Under the pieces are notes generated by a model that saw only the letters and a program-made list of their open reading frames with translations, did not search any database and was not told where the DNA came from. Position numbers and translations under genes: made by a program. Shown here piece after piece: positions 1-6,103 of a stretch of DNA of 11,834 bases (position 1 is its first letter; every line of letters starts with the position of its first letter). The DNA is from Bradyrhizobium sp. (GTDB lineage Bacteria > Pseudomonadota > Alphaproteobacteria > Rhizobiales > Xanthobacteraceae): NCBI GenBank assembly GCA_025960445.1, contig JAICIT010000033.1:1-11834 (forward strand), read 5' to 3'.

Positions 1-185
1 TCAAGGGCGCGATGCTGATCGGCAATGGACCGACCGACCTCCATCGGATCACCATGATTGGCAACGATCTTGCGCTCGATACCGGTATCGGCACCTGCGG
101 CAAGAATGGCCAAGGCGTACCGGTCGGTGTCGGCCAGCCGACACTGCGAATGGAGCGGATAACGGTCGGAGGTACGGGCGGATGA
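1..185 (+). CDS. 3' end of an unidentified protein (partial)
   Basis: An open frame enters from the left edge (first full codon at position 3) and ends in TGA at 183-185, giving 60 visible residues. The visible tail is rich in glycine (for example [18 protein letters not shown]) and ends [12 protein letters not shown]. It has no membrane segment and one cysteine. The alternating short hydrophobic and Gly/Asn turns ([18 protein letters not shown]) would suit a beta-rich, possibly beta-helical, domain, but I do not recognise the family. Its stop overlaps the start of the signal peptidase gene as ATGA, so the two are probably co-transcribed and translationally coupled. Function cannot be assigned from this fragment. 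Confidence 0.6.
   Translation, partial: KGAMLIGNGPTDLHRITMIGNDLALDTGIGTCGKNGQGVPVGVGQPTLRMERITVGGTGG
168..172 (+). promoter_or_regulatory. Ribosome binding site for lepB
   Basis: GGAGG lies 9 bases before the ATG at 182, inside the 3' end of the upstream gene. It supports this start despite the overlap. Confidence 0.6.
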
Positions 186-952
186 GCATCAACCATGAAG
201 CGCTAAGGCCCAAGGCGTCGGGATGGCGCGCGCAATTGGTCCAACTCGCCGGCATCGTGCTGGTGGTCTTCCTCGGCAAGGGCGCGCTGGCCGAGCCGTT
301 CTATGTGCCGTCCGGCTCAATGGAGCCGACGCTTCAGATCGGCGATGCGCTGCTCGCCACGAAATTCGCCTACGGCTACAGCACGGCCTCGCTGCCGATC
401 CAGATCAATCTGCCCGAGACCGGTCGGGTGTTCGCCGAGACTCCGAAGCGCGGAGACGTCGTGGTATTCCGCTGGCCGGGCGACCGATCGCAGGCCTGGG
501 TCAAACGCGTCGTGGGCTTGCCCGGCGATCGCGTTCAGATGCGGCAGGGACAGCTCTTCATCAACGGCCGCGCGGCTGAACTGAAGCCGGATGGCATCGG
601 CCAGGCCGAAGATGACAATGGCGCCAGAGAGTCCGCCTATCGCTTCATCGAGACGCTGCCGGGTGGCGTCAGTCACGAGATCTTCAAGCTGCGCGACAAT
701 GGCCGGCTGGACAACACGCCCGAAGTGGTGGTGTCGCAGGGACGGCTGTTCGTGATGGGCGACAATCGCGATAATTCCGCCGACAGCCGCGTTCCGGTGC
801 GCGATGGCGGGGTCGGCCTGCTGCCGATGAACGATCTGGTCGGCCGCGCCGATGCGGTGGTCGCGTCGTGGGATCTCGGCATTCGTCATCAGCCGGTCTC
901 GACCTGGCTGTCGGGCTTCCGGCTCTCGAGATTTTTCACCTCCGTGCATTGA
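182..952 (+). CDS. lepB: Signal peptidase I (LepB-type, S26 family)
   Basis: Membrane-anchored serine protease that cleaves signal peptides from exported preproteins on the outer face of the inner membrane. The 256 residues show one N-terminal transmembrane anchor (about 19-37), then SGSMEPTL with the catalytic Ser46. The general-base Lys108 lies in [10 protein letters not shown], and the conserved box [11 protein letters not shown] is at 193-203. All catalytic parts are present and the length is normal. The ATG overlaps the preceding stop (ATGA), and GGAGG at 168-172 lies 9 bases upstream. The usual rhizobial housekeeping context (acpS, rnc, era) is absent: the neighbour is an unknown gene upstream and a convergent ccdA downstream. 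I therefore infer that this may be an accessory paralogue rather than the main enzyme. Family assignment is secure; the paralogue status is inference. Confidence 0.95.
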   Translation: MSINHEALRPKASGWRAQLVQLAGIVLVVFLGKGALAEPFYVPSGSMEPTLQIGDALLATKFAYGYSTASLPIQINLPETGRVFAETPKRGDVVVFRWPGDRSQAWVKRVVGLPGDRVQMRQGQLFINGRAAELKPDGIGQAEDDNGARESAYRFIETLPGGVSHEIFKLRDNGRLDNTPEVVVSQGRLFVMGDNRDNSADSRVPVRDGGVGLLPMNDLVGRADAVVASWDLGIRHQPVSTWLSGFRLSRFFTSVH

Positions 953-1010
953 AGCGGCGCATTGCGTCGGCGCGGTGAAGAGAGGGCACGGCTAAGCGGC
1001 GCTCGTCATA

Positions 1011-1094
1011 GCCCCCCACCCGTCACATCGTTCGCTCCGCTCACGATGTGGCACCCTCCCCACAAGCGGGGGAGGGATAAGAAAGAGGGCTCGG
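1011..1094 (+). repeat. Palindromic intergenic repeat, copy A
   Basis: This copy begins CCCCACCCGTCAC, followed by two hairpins. CACATCGT (1024-1031) pairs with ACGATGTG (1043-1050). CCCTCCCC (1054-1061) pairs with GGGGAGGG (1069-1076). It ends GGATAAGAAAGAG. Nearly the same sequence recurs at 1258-1340, so it is an interspersed REP-like element. It lies between the convergent lepB and ccdA 3' ends, where the hairpins could also affect transcript ends. It is not coding: reading frames across it are fortuitous. Confidence 0.85.
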
Positions 1095-1150
1095 CCCCCC
1101 CGAAGTGGTAGGGACAAGGAAGAGCGAGCTTCGCTCGCGAACTCCGCTGC

Positions 1151-1208
1151 CTCTTTATCCCTCCCCTTTCATGGGGAGGGTGGCTGGCCGAAGGCCAGTC
1201 GGGTGGGG
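1151..1208 (-). repeat. Palindromic intergenic repeat, inverted and divergent copy
   Basis: Read on the minus strand this has the order of copies A and B: CCCCACCCG, a hairpin, CCACCCTCCCC, then GGGGAGGGATAA. Its first hairpin differs: CTGGCC-GAA-GGCCAG (1184-1198) replaces the CACATCGT stem. The second pairs CCCTCCCC (1159-1166) with GGGGAGGG (1173-1180). It is a member of the same element family in opposite orientation, with an exchanged central stem. The similarity may extend to about 1111. Confidence 0.75.
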
Positions 1209-1257
1209 TTAGCAGCGAATCTGCGCGCTCGCGAAGACATCCCCAATGTCGAAAGCT

Positions 1258-1340
1258 CCCCACCCGTCACGTCGTTCGCTCCGCTCACGATGTGCCCTCC
1301 CTCCCCACAAGTGGGAGGGATAAGAAAGAGCGAGCTTCGG
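1258..1340 (+). repeat. Palindromic intergenic repeat, copy B
   Basis: This is a direct repeat of copy A: CCCCACCCGTCAC, then CGTTCGCTCCGCTCACGATG without change, then a CCTCCC/GGGAGG hairpin, and the same GGATAAGAAAGAG end. Small substitutions and length changes in the loops mark it as an old copy. With copies A and the inverted one it fills most of the 953-1360 gap between genes. Confidence 0.85.
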
Positions 1341-1360
1341 TCGTCTCGCCCTGACCACTC

Positions 1361-2077
1361 CTAAAACGACGTCGTCAATTGCGTCAGCCATTGCGGCGAG
1401 GCATCGACCAGAACGGTCTCGATCCATTTGTCCGCGCCGCTGACGATCGCGAATCCGATCACGAGAAAGGCTCCGCCGAGCAGGCCCTTTCCAACCTTGC
1501 CGGCCGAGAGCAGGCGCGAGCGGACGCCCATCAGCCTCGCGCCGGATATCAATCCGAACAGCACCAGTGGCAGCGCGGCGCCGATGCCGAATACCGCCAT
1601 CGTCAGCGCGACCTGCGGCAGATCGCGCCCCTGCGACGCCAGCAGTGAGGCCGCGCCCAATGTCGGACCGACGCAGGGAGACCAAACCGCCCCGAGCAGC
1701 AAGCCCACCGCGAATTGGCCGGCGAGGCCGGCCGATGCGAAGCGGCCGAAGTGCCGGTCAGCCCAATTCGACAAGGGGCCACCGATTGCCGCGAGTTGCG
1801 CCTGCCAGGCTGGAATAAGAAGGATCGCCCCGAGCACGATCATGATCCCGGCTGCCACCATCCGGAACGTGCCGGCATCGATCCCGAGCCCAAATCCGGC
1901 GACCGCCAGCAGCAGGCCGAGGCCCGTGAAGGATATCGCAAGGCCGCCAGCCAGCGCCAACGCGCCGAGCGGATGCGAAGTTGCCGCCGCCCCGAGCACG
2001 ATCGGCACCAACGGCAGCACGCAAGGCGAAAGGATCGAGAGCAGTCCGGCCAGCAAGGCCAGCGCAAGATGCGTCAC
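1361..2077 (-). CDS. ccdA: CcdA/DsbD-type transmembrane thiol-disulfide carrier
   Basis: Inner-membrane protein that passes electrons from cytoplasmic thioredoxin to thioredoxin-like proteins on the outer side, for cytochrome c maturation or general disulfide reduction. The 238 residues are almost all hydrophobic, with about six membrane segments. The two family hallmarks are present, each in a Ser-Pro-Cys motif: LSPCVLPLVP with Cys19 and WSPCVGPTLGA with Cys135. These are the pair expected to cycle between dithiol and disulfide. There is no fused periplasmic or thioredoxin domain, so it is the short CcdA form. The start is GTG at 2075-2077; the next in-frame stop upstream leaves no ATG. It begins 5 bases after the stop of the exported thioredoxin gene, which suggests coupled translation and a direct partnership. 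Confidence 0.9.
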   Translation of the reverse strand: MTHLALALLAGLLSILSPCVLPLVPIVLGAAATSHPLGALALAGGLAISFTGLGLLLAVAGFGLGIDAGTFRMVAAGIMIVLGAILLIPAWQAQLAAIGGPLSNWADRHFGRFASAGLAGQFAVGLLLGAVWSPCVGPTLGAASLLASQGRDLPQVALTMAVFGIGAALPLVLFGLISGARLMGVRSRLLSAGKVGKGLLGGAFLVIGFAIVSGADKWIETVLVDASPQWLTQLTTSF

Positions 2078-2082
2078 TGGAT

Positions 2083-2487
2083 CTAAAGGCTCTTATTGAG
2101 CAACGCCGAGATCGAAGTCTCCTTGGTATCGCCCACGGAGCGGCCCTGCTCGGCAAGCCCCTTGAAGACAATCAGGGTCGATTGCATCTGGGCGCCGAAT
2201 TGCTTGACCACCGGTTTCATCGAATCGAAATCGACCCGGAATATCTTCAGTTCCTTGAACTTGGGATCCGCGGTCAACTTGTCGAGAATGGGTTTCTGCG
2301 CCTTGCAGGTGGGACACCAGTCGGCGTGGATTTCGACCAGGATCGGATCGCCTGCCATCTGCGCGGCCTTGAATGCGTTCGCGGAAAACGGAACGGCGGT
2401 ATTGGCGGATGCCGGCACGAAGGAAGTGAATGCAGCGATCGCCGCCGCTACAATTACGCTGTTCAAAACTCTCCGGGTCAAAATCAT
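2083..2487 (-). CDS. Exported thioredoxin-family protein
   Basis: A 134-residue thioredoxin-fold protein with an N-terminal signal peptide (about 1-28: RR, a hydrophobic stretch, then PASA). The redox motif WCPTC has Cys58 and Cys61. In the position of the usual cis-proline loop the sequence reads MQSTLIVFKG, so Ser103 stands where most thioredoxins have Pro. Being exported and directly followed (5 bases) by ccdA, it is the likely acceptor of electrons from CcdA, acting in the periplasm on protein disulfides or haem-ligating cysteines. Its ATG is supported by AGGAG (complement of 2494-2498) 6 bases upstream. It lacks the extra insertions of TlpA/CcmG proteins, so the physiological substrate is open. 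Confidence 0.88.
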   Translation of the reverse strand: MILTRRVLNSVIVAAAIAAFTSFVPASANTAVPFSANAFKAAQMAGDPILVEIHADWCPTCKAQKPILDKLTADPKFKELKIFRVDFDSMKPVVKQFGAQMQSTLIVFKGLAEQGRSVGDTKETSISALLNKSL

Positions 2488-2493
2488 CTCAAA

Positions 2494-2498
2494 CTCCT
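2494..2498 (-). promoter_or_regulatory. Ribosome binding site for the thioredoxin gene
   Basis: AGGAG on the minus strand, 6 bases before the ATG at 2487, fixes this start. Confidence 0.6.
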
Positions 2499-2556
2499 GG
2501 TTGCTGCAGGCCGATCGGCTCGACAGACAAACAGTACGCAGCAGGGGTGCGAAATG

Positions 2557-3111
2557 TTACCGCACGACGCCGGAGATGAATCCTGCCTTGCGCCGCGGCG
2601 GCTTGATTTCCTTTTTCAGGAAGCAATGCGCCGCCTTGCCGACATATCCGGGCCGGGCATAGGTCCACGCCCGGCACTTGTTGTCGCCGACGCAGGCCGC
2701 CTTGCAGGGCTCGTCGCCCTCGCTGCTTTTGAGTTCGAAATTGCGGTAATCGCCACCTAACCGGTCGATTGAGGTCTCGACCGATCCATTGCGCGGTTCC
2801 ACCACGCCGGCGCCGCGCACTCCGGAGACGCAGCAATTATTGGGGCTACGCGCGGGCACGCTGTTCTTCAACCAGCATACTGCGCCGCCAGCGATGTCAG
2901 TAGGATAGTTGAAGCTCCAGGCCCGGCAATGGCGATCGCGTTCGCAGATCAGCGCGCAATCCGCCGGGTCGCCGGTGGGGACGATTGAGCTCTGATAGTC
3001 ACTGCCGGGACGGTCGAAGTTGGCCTGCGCCTGCGCCAGTCGCGCGCCGATAACAGCCGCCAGCAACGCAAACGGCAGCACACACGCTTTTAGGAGGCGG
3101 GCTCGCCACAT
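2557..3111 (-). CDS. Secreted protein with two PAN/apple domains
   Basis: A 184-residue protein with a signal peptide (about 1-30, ending AQAQA) followed by two copies of a PAN/apple-like domain. The copies start at FDRPGSDYQ (about residue 32) and IDRLGGDYRN (about 115). Cysteine spacing is identical in both: Cys52/56/62/79 and Cys136/140/146/163 (C-x3-C-x5-C-x16-C). Each has C-RAW after the third cysteine and ends SGV. An extra Cys93-Cys94 pair follows the first copy. PAN domains usually bind proteins or carbohydrates outside the cytoplasm; the ligand here is unknown. It lies 69 bases upstream of the thioredoxin gene on the same strand and may share its transcript. Its many disulfides make it a plausible client of that redox pair (inference). 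No strong Shine-Dalgarno is seen at the ATG. Confidence 0.8.
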   Translation of the reverse strand: MWRARLLKACVLPFALLAAVIGARLAQAQANFDRPGSDYQSSIVPTGDPADCALICERDRHCRAWSFNYPTDIAGGAVCWLKNSVPARSPNNCCVSGVRGAGVVEPRNGSVETSIDRLGGDYRNFELKSSEGDEPCKAACVGDNKCRAWTYARPGYVGKAAHCFLKKEIKPPRRKAGFISGVVR

Positions 3112-3275
3112 CCGAGATTGCTTTCAACTTGCTGCGCACGCTGCCCTCGGCGCCATGCCATTTGATCGCCATGAAGATGTACGTTCGATGAACAGCCGCC
3201 GCAGTGCAAAAGGGCGTATTTTATGTGTTGCCCGATGCCACGGAATCAATCGGCACTCACAGCCCCAACCGAGGT

Positions 3276-4646
3276 TTAAAACGCATACTCCTCATAGGCC
3301 GGCTCCACAGACTGATGCCAAGGCCCATAATACTTTTCGAGCATTTCCTCGGCCGGGGTGTGTCCGGAATCCAGGATCCGTTCCAACGGCTCGAGATGAC
3401 GGGTCTCGTCATGGCCGAACTGATCGATCCGGCCGCGGCGGCGCAACCCAGAATGCGACAGCGTCAAGCACTCCTTCGCGATCTCGAACAGGTAGCGATC
3501 CCTGATCCTGGCCTTGAAGCCCAGGCGCGGCACGTCATCGCGTAGCGCTTGTCGTTCATGCGCGTTCCAATGTCTGGCGATCTCCCATGCGGCGTCCAGG
3601 CTGGTGTCGTCATAAAGCAACCCGACCCAGAAAGCCGGCAGCGCCGGCAGCCGCCCCCATGGCACGCCGTCCGCGCCGCGCATCTCCAGATAACGTTTCA
3701 GCCGAACTTCGGGAAATACCGTCGATATGTGGTTGGCCCAATCCGAAAGCGTCGGACGTTCGCCGGGAAATGCCCGGTTCTTGCCGACGAAAAAATCGCG
3801 GAATGAGGATCCGGCGACATCGATGTAGGAGTCGCCGCGCTTGACGAAGTACATCGGCACGTCCAGCGCGTAATCGACCCAGCGTTCGAATCCCATGCCA
3901 TCCTCGAACACCCATGGAATCATTCCGGCGCGGGCATTGTCGGTGTCGCGCCAGATTTCTGACCTGAATGACAGGAAGCCGTTCGGCTTTCCTTCCGTGA
4001 ACGGTGAATTCGCAAACAGCGCCGTGGCGACCGGCTGCAGCGCGACCGATACCCGGAGCTTCTTGACCATGTCGGCTTCTGAGGAGAAATCGAGATTGGT
4101 CTGCACCGTGCAGGTCCGGTACATCATGTCGAGACCGTAGCGGCCGACCTTCGGCATGTAGTCGGTCATGATCTTGTAGCGGCCCTTCGGCATCACCGGC
4201 ATCTCCGCCCGCGCCCATGACGGCGTCATGCCGAGCCCGAGAAAACCGATCCCCAGCGGAGTAGCAATCTCGCGGACCTGCGCCAGATGCGCCATCAGCT
4301 CCGACTGCGTCTGATGCACCGTTTCGACGGGGGCGCCGGAGAGTTCGAACTGTCCGCCGGGCTCGAGAGAGATCGCGCCGCCACCGGTCACATCATAGAG
4401 CCCGATGATGTTGCCGCGCTCCATGATCGGCTCCCAGCCGAGCAACAGCTTCATGCCTTCGAGCAGCGCGCCGATGCCGCGCGCGCCTTCATAGGCGACG
4501 GGTCGATGTCCTTCGAGGGTGAACGGCGTCTTTTCGTGCTCGGTGCCGATCCGGAATTCGGAAGGCGGTTTGACGCCGGCGGCCAGCCACGCCACCAACT
4601 CGTCGCGCGATTGCAGCGGCGTCATATCGATCTGGTCACGCGCCAT
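3276..4646 (-). CDS. gshA: Glutamate-cysteine ligase (plant/proteobacterial type)
   Basis: First enzyme of glutathione synthesis: ATP-dependent joining of L-glutamate and L-cysteine (EC 6.3.2.2) in the cytoplasm. The 456 residues match the usual length of the plant/alphaproteobacterial class, which is unlike E. coli GshA. Recognisable blocks are RIGTEHEK (about 32-39), the glycine-rich SLEPGGQFELSGAP (93-106), and MYRTCTVQTNLDF, TEGKPNGFLSFRSEIW and GDSYIDVAG further on. The C-terminus ends in the family style at EPAYEEYAF. The start chosen is the ATG at 4646; an internal ATG at codon 8 (MTPLQSRDE) is an alternative. It follows marR on the same strand after 96 bases, and a glutathione S-transferase gene lies just beyond, so synthesis and use of glutathione are clustered. 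Confidence 0.95.
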   Translation of the reverse strand: MARDQIDMTPLQSRDELVAWLAAGVKPPSEFRIGTEHEKTPFTLEGHRPVAYEGARGIGALLEGMKLLLGWEPIMERGNIIGLYDVTGGGAISLEPGGQFELSGAPVETVHQTQSELMAHLAQVREIATPLGIGFLGLGMTPSWARAEMPVMPKGRYKIMTDYMPKVGRYGLDMMYRTCTVQTNLDFSSEADMVKKLRVSVALQPVATALFANSPFTEGKPNGFLSFRSEIWRDTDNARAGMIPWVFEDGMGFERWVDYALDVPMYFVKRGDSYIDVAGSSFRDFFVGKNRAFPGERPTLSDWANHISTVFPEVRLKRYLEMRGADGVPWGRLPALPAFWVGLLYDDTSLDAAWEIARHWNAHERQALRDDVPRLGFKARIRDRYLFEIAKECLTLSHSGLRRRGRIDQFGHDETRHLEPLERILDSGHTPAEEMLEKYYGPWHQSVEPAYEEYAF

Positions 4647-4702
4647 GAAAAATCCGGGTGTGGGGCGTTTCGACCAAACGCGCGCAGTGTCGGGGATTTC
4701 CG

Positions 4703-4718
4703 CGGACCCGAAGGTCCG
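4703..4718 (-). other. UUCG-tetraloop hairpin between marR and gshA
   Basis: On the minus strand CGGACC-TTCG-GGTCCG forms a perfect 6-bp stem with a C(UUCG)G tetraloop, 24 bases after the marR stop. No T-run follows, so it is not a classical terminator. It could mark a processed 3' end or partly insulate gshA from marR transcription. Confidence 0.5.
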
Positions 4719-4742
4719 AGGATGCGAGAGGTGAAATCGGTA

Positions 4743-5231
4743 TCATCGGGCGGGCGCGCCGTCTCTTGTAGCCTGCATTTGAGCCTCGCCGCACGAACAG
4801 CCCAGCCGATCGAGCAGACCGGAGAGCTTCGCGGCGTCCGCATCGGACAATTTGGCTCCAACATGTTTTTCGATGGCGGCGGAATACGCGGTCCACATCT
4901 TCTTCTGCAGCTCGCGCCCGGCCTCGGTGATTTCAACGAATTGGCCGCGCTTGTCGATCTTGCATTCGCGGCGTGCGGCCAGCCCTTCGTCCACCAGCCG
5001 GTCGATCAGCCGCGAGGTCGAGTATTGCGGGATCAACATCTGCTTCTCCAGCTCAACCGGACGCATTTCGCCCGATGGCGCGCGGGAGAGCTCAAGCAGC
5101 GCGTCATACCAGGCCAGCGGCGGAAATCCGGCCTTCTTGAGGTCCTGCTCGACCGCGTCCAGCACCCTGCTCTGGACGCGCATCAGGCGTATCCAGGCCC
5201 CGGTTGCCTCGGTGGAGGGTTTACGTTTCAT
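4743..5231 (-). CDS. MarR-family transcriptional regulator
   Basis: A 162-residue winged helix-turn-helix regulator of the MarR family, which bind short palindromes as dimers and usually repress a divergent gene until a ligand or oxidant releases them. Helix 1 and the dimer region lie near 10-50 (GAWIRLMRVQSRVLDAVEQD). The recognition helix follows at about 68-83 (PQYSTSRLIDRLVDEGL). The wing holds the conserved DKRG (93-96) and ITEAG. Cysteines are at 90, 145 and 147, the last two as CSCGE near the C-terminus, so thiol-based sensing is possible but unproven. It is divergent from a GST gene, with twin palindromes between them; GST and probably marR itself are the likely targets. The ATG at 5231 is the only good start. 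Confidence 0.9.
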   Translation of the reverse strand: MKRKPSTEATGAWIRLMRVQSRVLDAVEQDLKKAGFPPLAWYDALLELSRAPSGEMRPVELEKQMLIPQYSTSRLIDRLVDEGLAARRECKIDKRGQFVEITEAGRELQKKMWTAYSAAIEKHVGAKLSDADAAKLSGLLDRLGCSCGEAQMQATRDGAPAR

Positions 5232-5254
5232 GCCTAATCCATGTCGGTCCCGTC

Positions 5255-5284
5255 AGTCTAGCGCACTAAATGCAGCTGCATCAA
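5255..5284 (-). promoter_or_regulatory. Predicted marR promoter
   Basis: On the minus strand TTGATG (complement of 5279-5284) and TAGACT (complement of 5255-5260) are separated by 18 bases and sit upstream of the marR ATG. The palindrome at 5270-5281 overlaps the -35 box and spacer, which fits autorepression. Assigned by eye only. Confidence 0.4.
5270..5281. promoter_or_regulatory. Probable MarR operator O1
   Basis: ATGCAGCTGCAT is a perfect 12-base palindrome of the form ATGCA-N2-TGCAT. It lies just upstream of the predicted gst -35 box and within the predicted marR promoter. The same form recurs 29 bases away (centre to centre), which supports a regulator site over chance. Confidence 0.65.
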
Positions 5285-5286
5285 TC

Positions 5287-5315
5287 TTGACTTGTTGCAT
5301 GCAAATGCATTTATT
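5287..5315 (+). promoter_or_regulatory. Predicted gst promoter
   Basis: TTGACT at 5287-5292 is a good -35 box. With a 17-base spacer the -10 is TTTATT at 5310-5315. The second palindrome fills the spacer, so a bound MarR dimer would block RNA polymerase. The -10 match is weak. Confidence 0.45.
5299..5310. promoter_or_regulatory. Probable MarR operator O2
   Basis: ATGCAAATGCAT has the same ATGCA-N2-TGCAT form as O1, with both 5-base half-sites identical. It lies between the predicted -35 and -10 of gst. An overlapping palindrome TTGCATGCAA (5295-5304) makes the exact centre slightly ambiguous. Confidence 0.65.
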
Positions 5316-5348
5316 CCTCCTGTCGCCACCCAGCCAATTATCCGAGGG

Positions 5349-5353
5349 AAGGA
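5349..5353 (+). promoter_or_regulatory. Ribosome binding site for gst
   Basis: AAGGA, 6 bases before the ATG at 5360, within a purine-rich GAGGGAAGGAAA tract. Confidence 0.6.
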
Positions 5354-5359
5354 AATTCA

Positions 5360-5974
5360 ATGAAACTGTACTATTCGCCCGGAGCCTGCTCGCTTTCTCC
5401 CCATATCGCGCTGCTGGAGGCCGGTCTCCCCTACGATCTGGTCAAGGTCGATCTGCGCGCAAAGAAGGTCGAAAACGGCGATGATTACCTGAAAGTTAAT
5501 CCAAAGGGTCAGGTGCCCGCGCTGGTCATGGACAATGGCGAACTCCTGACCGAAGGACCCGTGATCGTCCAGGTAATCGCCGACAAGGCCGCCGGCAAGA
5601 ACCTCGCGCCCTCGCGCGATAGCACCGAGCGCTACAAGCTGCAGGAATGGCTCAACTACATTACCGGCGAGTTGCACAAGAATTTTGGGCCGATGTTCAG
5701 CCCTGTGCTGGCCGACGAAGCCAAGGCGTTCTTCAAGGATCGGGTGATGGGCAAGTTCAAATATCTCGAAGGCGTGCTGGCGGACCGTGATTACCTGATG
5801 GGCAAGCAGTTCACCGTCGCCGATGGTTATCTGTTCACGATGCTGACCTGGGCGGATCGAATGAAATTCGATCTCTCCGCGATGCCGAATCTTTTGGCCT
5901 ACAAAGCTCGCATCGCGGCGCGCCCGAAGGTGCAGGAGGCGCTCGCCAAGGAAGGGCTGATGAAGGCGGCGTGA
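5360..5974 (+). CDS. gst: Glutathione S-transferase (beta-class-like)
   Basis: Cytoplasmic enzyme that conjugates glutathione to electrophiles or acts as a glutathione-dependent thiol enzyme. The 204 residues have the two-domain layout of bacterial GSTs. The thioredoxin-like N-terminal domain starts MKLYYSPGAC, with Cys10 in the place typical of beta-class enzymes. The cis-proline is in NPKGQVPAL (Pro53), and LTEG (63-66) is the gamma-glutamyl-binding turn. The helical C-terminal domain includes FTVADGYLFTMLTWADR. It is divergent from a marR gene across twin palindromes, so it is probably repressed by that MarR and induced by a toxic or oxidising ligand. gshA nearby supplies its cosubstrate. 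A Rho-independent terminator follows. The natural substrate cannot be read from sequence. Confidence 0.93.
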   Translation: MKLYYSPGACSLSPHIALLEAGLPYDLVKVDLRAKKVENGDDYLKVNPKGQVPALVMDNGELLTEGPVIVQVIADKAAGKNLAPSRDSTERYKLQEWLNYITGELHKNFGPMFSPVLADEAKAFFKDRVMGKFKYLEGVLADRDYLMGKQFTVADGYLFTMLTWADRMKFDLSAMPNLLAYKARIAARPKVQEALAKEGLMKAA

Positions 5975-6055
5975 GCTTGCAGATTATAACTTTTTCTTCT
6001 GACGCGTTTTCTTCACGCGAAGCGGCGTCCACTTCGCTCGAAACGCTCTAAATAC

Positions 6056-6089
6056 AAACCGGCCGGGTCCATGATCCGGCCGGTTTTTT
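6056..6089 (+). terminator. Rho-independent terminator after gst
   Basis: AAACCGGCCGG (6056-6066) pairs with CCGGCCGGTTT (6076-6086) around a 9-base loop, followed by a run of six T (6084-6089). It lies between the convergent 3' ends of gst and the HlyD-like gene. On the minus strand the T-tract is short, so any action on the secretion operon would be weaker. Confidence 0.9.
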
Positions 6090-6103
6090 GCCAGCGCGAG
6101 CGC

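Noticed and set aside
1006..1263. Minus-strand frame of 85 codons in the lepB-ccdA gap
   Set aside because: It consists entirely of the GC-rich palindromic repeats; no ribosome binding site or protein-like composition.
1011..1340. Possible CRISPR array
   Set aside because: Only three copies, one inverted and divergent, with self-complementary units and no regular spacers.
1209..1685. Minus-strand frame running from ccdA into the repeat region
   Set aside because: It is out of frame with ccdA, and its lower half is translated palindromic repeat.
1981..2760. Plus-strand frame of 259 codons across ccdA, thioredoxin and PAN genes
   Set aside because: It is antisense to three well-supported genes and shows no domain or start signal; explained by high GC at third codon positions of the real genes.
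4287..5237. Long open frame on the plus strand (316 codons) across gshA and marR
   Set aside because: It is antisense to two genes with clear family motifs, straddles the intergenic region, and its translation is Arg/Gly/Leu-rich without recognisable domains, as expected of GC-rich antisense frames.
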